This document shows, piece after piece, positions 61,230-64,000 of a stretch of 64,000 nucleotides of DNA (its first letter is position 1; every line of letters begins with the position of its first letter). The stretch is taken from the NCBI GenBank assembly GCA_020073395.1, contig JAIQFF010000028.1:1-64000 (forward strand), read 5' to 3'. The position numbers were made by a program, and so were the translations under genes. The DNA comes from Terriglobia bacterium. GTDB lineage: Bacteria > Acidobacteriota > Terriglobia > Terriglobales > Acidobacteriaceae. The notes below the pieces were generated by a model. That model did no database searches. It was not told the origin of the DNA and was given only the letters and a program-made list of their open reading frames with translations.

Positions 61230-62156
61230 ATGACGCAGCTCAACTTGTCCGGCAGGCAGTCCAACAACCCGCAGCAGAAATCGGCTGCAGAACCCGAAGG
61301 CGGATCGATCAAGAACCAAACCGTGGGCGCGTTGGGAGCGCTCGCCATGTTTGCCGCGGTGATCGTTATCGGCAGCTGCTCTCGCGGCAGCAAGCCCGTG
61401 GCGGTGCAGCAACCCATCCAACCAGCGGCACCGGTCTCAACCCCAGCCGTCACCCCGGCCCCGGCTCCCGCGCCGGTGGCGAAAGCAAAAGCCAAGAGGC
61501 GCCGGGCGGCAACTCTTTCCTATGTCAACCGGGAGTACGGACTGTCATTCGACTTTCCGCGAAACTATCGGCTGAAGACCGGTAATGCGGTAAACGCGGC
61601 CTCGGGGCCGACCCAGCCGGCGCAGATGAATTTTGTCCAACCCGGCGGAATGACCCTGGCAGCAGTGGAGATGCCGGGCAACTCGTATCCCGGGACAGAC
61701 TTTACATCTGGCACCATCAACGTCAACGTGAATCCAGGCATGACTTCTGAAGCCTGCGCCCAATTTGCGCTTCCCGAGCCAGCCCCCGGAACCGATGCGT
61801 CATCCCGAGTAAGAATCGAAGAAGTCAAGATTGGCGCCACCGAATTCCACGAGGTTGAGAACCCCAGCGGCGCTACGATGAAGAAGGCCGACAACAGGTA
61901 CTATCACGTCTTCAATCACGGGGCTTGCTATGAATTCGCCCTAGGAATCGGGACCGACAACGACGTCAACGTGGAAGAAATTACGCCGGTCGATCGGCAA
62001 CAGGTGTTTGGCAAGCTGGAAAAGATTTTGGTCACAGTGAAATTTCAGCCTGTCTTGATGCCGGAGAGTGCGGCTCCAGTTCCGTCGGTTGCTGCTACCA
62101 CCCCGGCTGACTCCTCGACGACCCCAGAACATGAGGTGCCTGCACCAAACTTCTAG
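61230..62156 (+). CDS. Hypothetical membrane-anchored or lipoprotein-like protein
   Basis: A 308-residue protein starting at ATG 61230 with AGGA five bases before it. A hydrophobic segment (VGALGALAMFAAVIVIGSCS) ends with a Cys that could be lipid-modified, then a Pro/Ala/Val linker (APAPAPVAKAKAKRRRA) leads to a beta-rich soluble domain (SYVNREYGLSFDFPRNYRLK, FHEVENPSGATMKKADNRYY). It is probably periplasmic. The stop TAG shares the palindrome CTAG with the stop of the convergent gene. No known family is recognised. Confidence 0.7.
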   Translation: MTQLNLSGRQSNNPQQKSAAEPEGGSIKNQTVGALGALAMFAAVIVIGSCSRGSKPVAVQQPIQPAAPVSTPAVTPAPAPAPVAKAKAKRRRAATLSYVNREYGLSFDFPRNYRLKTGNAVNAASGPTQPAQMNFVQPGGMTLAAVEMPGNSYPGTDFTSGTINVNVNPGMTSEACAQFALPEPAPGTDASSRVRIEEVKIGATEFHEVENPSGATMKKADNRYYHVFNHGACYEFALGIGTDNDVNVEEITPVDRQQVFGKLEKILVTVKFQPVLMPESAAPVPSVAATTPADSSTTPEHEVPAPNF

Positions 62157-63580
62157 CCGGTCGGAGAACCCACAACTGAATAGCCTGGACTGCCGGCGCT
62201 GGCCGACTGTCCGGGCTTCTGACTTCCTGGGGGCTGGTAGGTTTTGAATCCGGCACGCTGCATGCCCCGTGCCGCCTCCGGGTTTTTCATGAAGGTATTC
62301 CAAACAAAGCCGGTGCGAGCGTTCTCCGCCATCAGCAAGGTAATTCCGGTGTCGATAGCGACCACGTCGCCGTCGTACCAGTTTTTCAGCGGATTAAAAG
62401 CGTTCACGAATCCATACGTGCTCCAGGCGTTCGGGTAGCGATTCCTGATGTTGCGAAGCACGCGCATGACTGGTTGAGGCAGAAATGGCAGTGAACCGCC
62501 GGCCGCGCTGGGAACCACGGTGCCATCGATGGGGCCCATGGCCGGGGGGCCGCCCCAAACCACGTAGCCTTTCTCCGAATCCGACGCCGTAATGCCCCAG
62601 AGGTCATCGCTGTAGTCGGGGAATTGCTTTCCCAGTTCAACGCAGAAGCGGCGATGCACATCGGTGGCGATGGCGGAGTTCTGAAAGTAGTCCGCATAGC
62701 GGTCGCGTTTGCCGCGGAAATCGAACCAGGCCTGCGAATACTGGTGCACAAACAGAGGTGCAAACGATCCGATGTAACGCAGCCCGTCATATTCAAATAT
62801 GTTTCGCTTCCAGGCATCCCATGTTTCCGCCTTCAGGGGATGGGAAGTCGAGCCCATGCCCAGCAGATACATCATCATCAATTCGCTGTAATAGTCCCAG
62901 CGGTAGGGCAGGAAACCTACTTCAGGCAGCCAGCCGTGGGGCAGCAGAGTGGTATCCTCCGAGAGCCAAGTCCAGTCCACGCGATCGAATATCGCGCGAC
63001 CCAGATCGCGAATTTCGGAATTTTCGAAATGCTGCCGGCAGCACAGGATGCCGCACAGCAGAATGGCCGTGTCCACCGAAGAGATTTCCGAATCCCACAG
63101 TCTTTCGCCGGTATTCACGTTGGCGAAGTGATAGAAGAATCCCCGATGGTGGGGCAGTGTCTTCCAGAGAAAACGCAATGAGTTAAGCACGCGAGCGCGC
63201 GCCTCGTTCAGCGAAATAAAGCCGCGTTTTTCTCCGATGCACAGCGCCGACAGGCCAAAGCCGGTGGCCGCGATGCTGGCGACCACGGCGTTGTCGGTGG
63301 AAGCTTTTCGTGCATTACATCGGTCTTTGACCAGGCCGGTCAGCGGATTGGCCTGCTCCCAGAAGTAGCAAAAGACGGTCCGCTCGATCTCGTCCAGGAA
63401 CTGGTCATCCTCCTGGGTAATATAAGTTCTGACTGGAGGAGGCGCCGGGCGGGCGCGCTGCTCCGGCGAGGGCGAAGCGAATCCCCATTGCGCGCAGGGC
63501 AGGCAAATTCCCAGGCTGGCCATCTGTCTGAGAAACTCGCGGCGGGAACGGATTATGGGGCCAAACTTCCTCTCATCCAC
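62153..63580 (-). CDS. Tat-exported glucoamylase-like protein
   Basis: A 475-residue protein with a twin-arginine signal (SRREFLRQM at residues 12-20) and hydrophobic region (ASLGICLPCAQWGFA). The mature part matches the Glycoamylase-like (DUF3131) domain: FCYFWEQANPLTGLVKDRCN, STDNAVVASIAATGFGLSAL, and FNPLKNWYDGDVVAIDTGIT. The family includes glucan-processing enzymes and domains of cyclic beta-1,2-glucan synthase. It probably acts in the periplasm on a polysaccharide. Substrate is unknown. Confidence 0.87.
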   Translation of the reverse strand: MDERKFGPIIRSRREFLRQMASLGICLPCAQWGFASPSPEQRARPAPPPVRTYITQEDDQFLDEIERTVFCYFWEQANPLTGLVKDRCNARKASTDNAVVASIAATGFGLSALCIGEKRGFISLNEARARVLNSLRFLWKTLPHHRGFFYHFANVNTGERLWDSEISSVDTAILLCGILCCRQHFENSEIRDLGRAIFDRVDWTWLSEDTTLLPHGWLPEVGFLPYRWDYYSELMMMYLLGMGSTSHPLKAETWDAWKRNIFEYDGLRYIGSFAPLFVHQYSQAWFDFRGKRDRYADYFQNSAIATDVHRRFCVELGKQFPDYSDDLWGITASDSEKGYVVWGGPPAMGPIDGTVVPSAAGGSLPFLPQPVMRVLRNIRNRYPNAWSTYGFVNAFNPLKNWYDGDVVAIDTGITLLMAENARTGFVWNTFMKNPEAARGMQRAGFKTYQPPGSQKPGQSASAGSPGYSVVGSPTG

Positions 63581-63748
63581 TTCACAAATCTAAACGATCC
63601 TGCCTCGAGGAACGATACCGGAGGGCAAACCAGGGTAACAGGGATGGTTACACCGCATGAGCCTAAAGACCTTGACGAAAGACCGGGCGAGACTAAAAAT
63701 CTGGTCTGCAAGGCGGGCGTCGTAGAATGTTCCAATGAAGGTAGCGGG

Positions 63749-64000
63749 ATGACCGGAAAACGCAGGCTGGTCATGTGGACAGCGACCATGGTCGTCGCGG
63801 GCTTGATCATCACCGCGATCCTGCTGACCCGTCCGCACACCCGGCCCATGACCCTGCGGGGCGCGGTGATCAGGCAGGATGCCGATCCCACCAAGGAACT
63901 GCCCCTGGCCGACGTTGAAATCCAGGCGCTCTCCAATGACTCCGTGATCGGCGAGGGCAAGTCGGATGCCTCCGGTTTCTTCACCGTCACCTTGCGCACC
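63749..64000 (+). CDS. Carboxypeptidase-regulatory-like domain protein, 3' end outside window
   Basis: The visible 84 residues start MTGKRRLVMWTATMVVAGLI with a single membrane helix (TMVVAGLIITAILLTR), then a beta-rich segment (RGAVIRQDADPTKELPLADV, EIQALSNDSVIGEG, SDASGFFTVTL) typical of the carboxypeptidase-regulatory-like or CarboxypepD_reg fold. In this phylum it is often the N-terminal part of larger surface or transporter proteins. An AAGG lies about eight bases before the ATG. The gene continues beyond the window. Confidence 0.7.
   Translation, partial: MTGKRRLVMWTATMVVAGLIITAILLTRPHTRPMTLRGAVIRQDADPTKELPLADVEIQALSNDSVIGEGKSDASGFFTVTLRT

Noticed and set aside
1-64000. Insertion sequence or prophage
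   Set aside because: No transposase, integrase or phage structural gene was seen in any frame; all repeats are short and non-coding.

Overview
The window looks like a chromosomal segment of an Acidobacteriota (class Terriglobia) bacterium. The basis is indirect: GC-rich coding, frequent GTG and TTG starts, an outer membrane with LPS (LpxD, an LpxL-type acyltransferase, a WaaE-like glycosyltransferase, a TolC-type protein), fused ABC permease/M1 aminopeptidase genes, kinase-TolB-TPR proteins, and many intergenic palindromic repeats of the kind common in that group. I saw no rRNA, tRNA, CRISPR array, transposase or prophage gene. Species is not assignable from the sequence alone.

Layout. 1-11 kb: end of a GcvT-family gene, two APC permeases, a HerA-like ATPase, a SAM methyltransferase, an S58 (DmpA-type) peptidase, a SufT-like protein and a LuxR-type regulator with a degenerate receiver. 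11-19 kb: envelope block with a SYLF protein, lipid A acyltransferase, lpxD, a P-loop NTPase of unknown role, csaA, a family 2 glycosyltransferase and a TolC-like protein. 19-30 kb: truA, aldehyde dehydrogenase, DinB-like protein, an isopropylmalate-synthase-family enzyme, an Xre/MbcA-RES toxin-antitoxin pair with a clear promoter, an M20 peptidase translationally coupled to an amidohydrolase, and a DMT exporter. 30-38 kb: HtrA-type protease, peptidoglycan-binding protein, CpsB-like PHP phosphatase, zinc alcohol dehydrogenase, and an aminotransferase/aldehyde dehydrogenase pair. 38-45 kb: an ABC ATPase followed by a permease/M1-aminopeptidase gene that is broken by a frameshift, then a Ser/Thr kinase with TolB-like and TPR regions. 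45-57 kb: a FecR-domain protein, the cell-elongation cluster mreB-mreC-mreD-mrdA-rodA, and an RNase E/G gene with a large insertion inside its S1 domain. 57-64 kb: a sulfatase-like hydrolase, leucyl aminopeptidase, Smr-domain protein, a probable lipoprotein, a Tat-exported glucoamylase-like protein and the start of a carboxypeptidase-regulatory-like protein.

The most unusual layer is the repeat population. I separated several palindromic families: A (about 145-170 bp, long arms), B and F (short GC hairpins), C (hairpin with a GGGTCTCAGACCC core), D (GTCATCC-type, 110-175 bp), E, and AT- or purine-biased arms that differ from gap to gap. They fill most gaps between genes. One sits in frame inside the amidohydrolase gene, two provide the C-terminal residues of proteins, and the same 24-nt module lies in the hairpin tip of two different families. 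This suggests active or recent spread of small non-autonomous elements that also reshape proteins.
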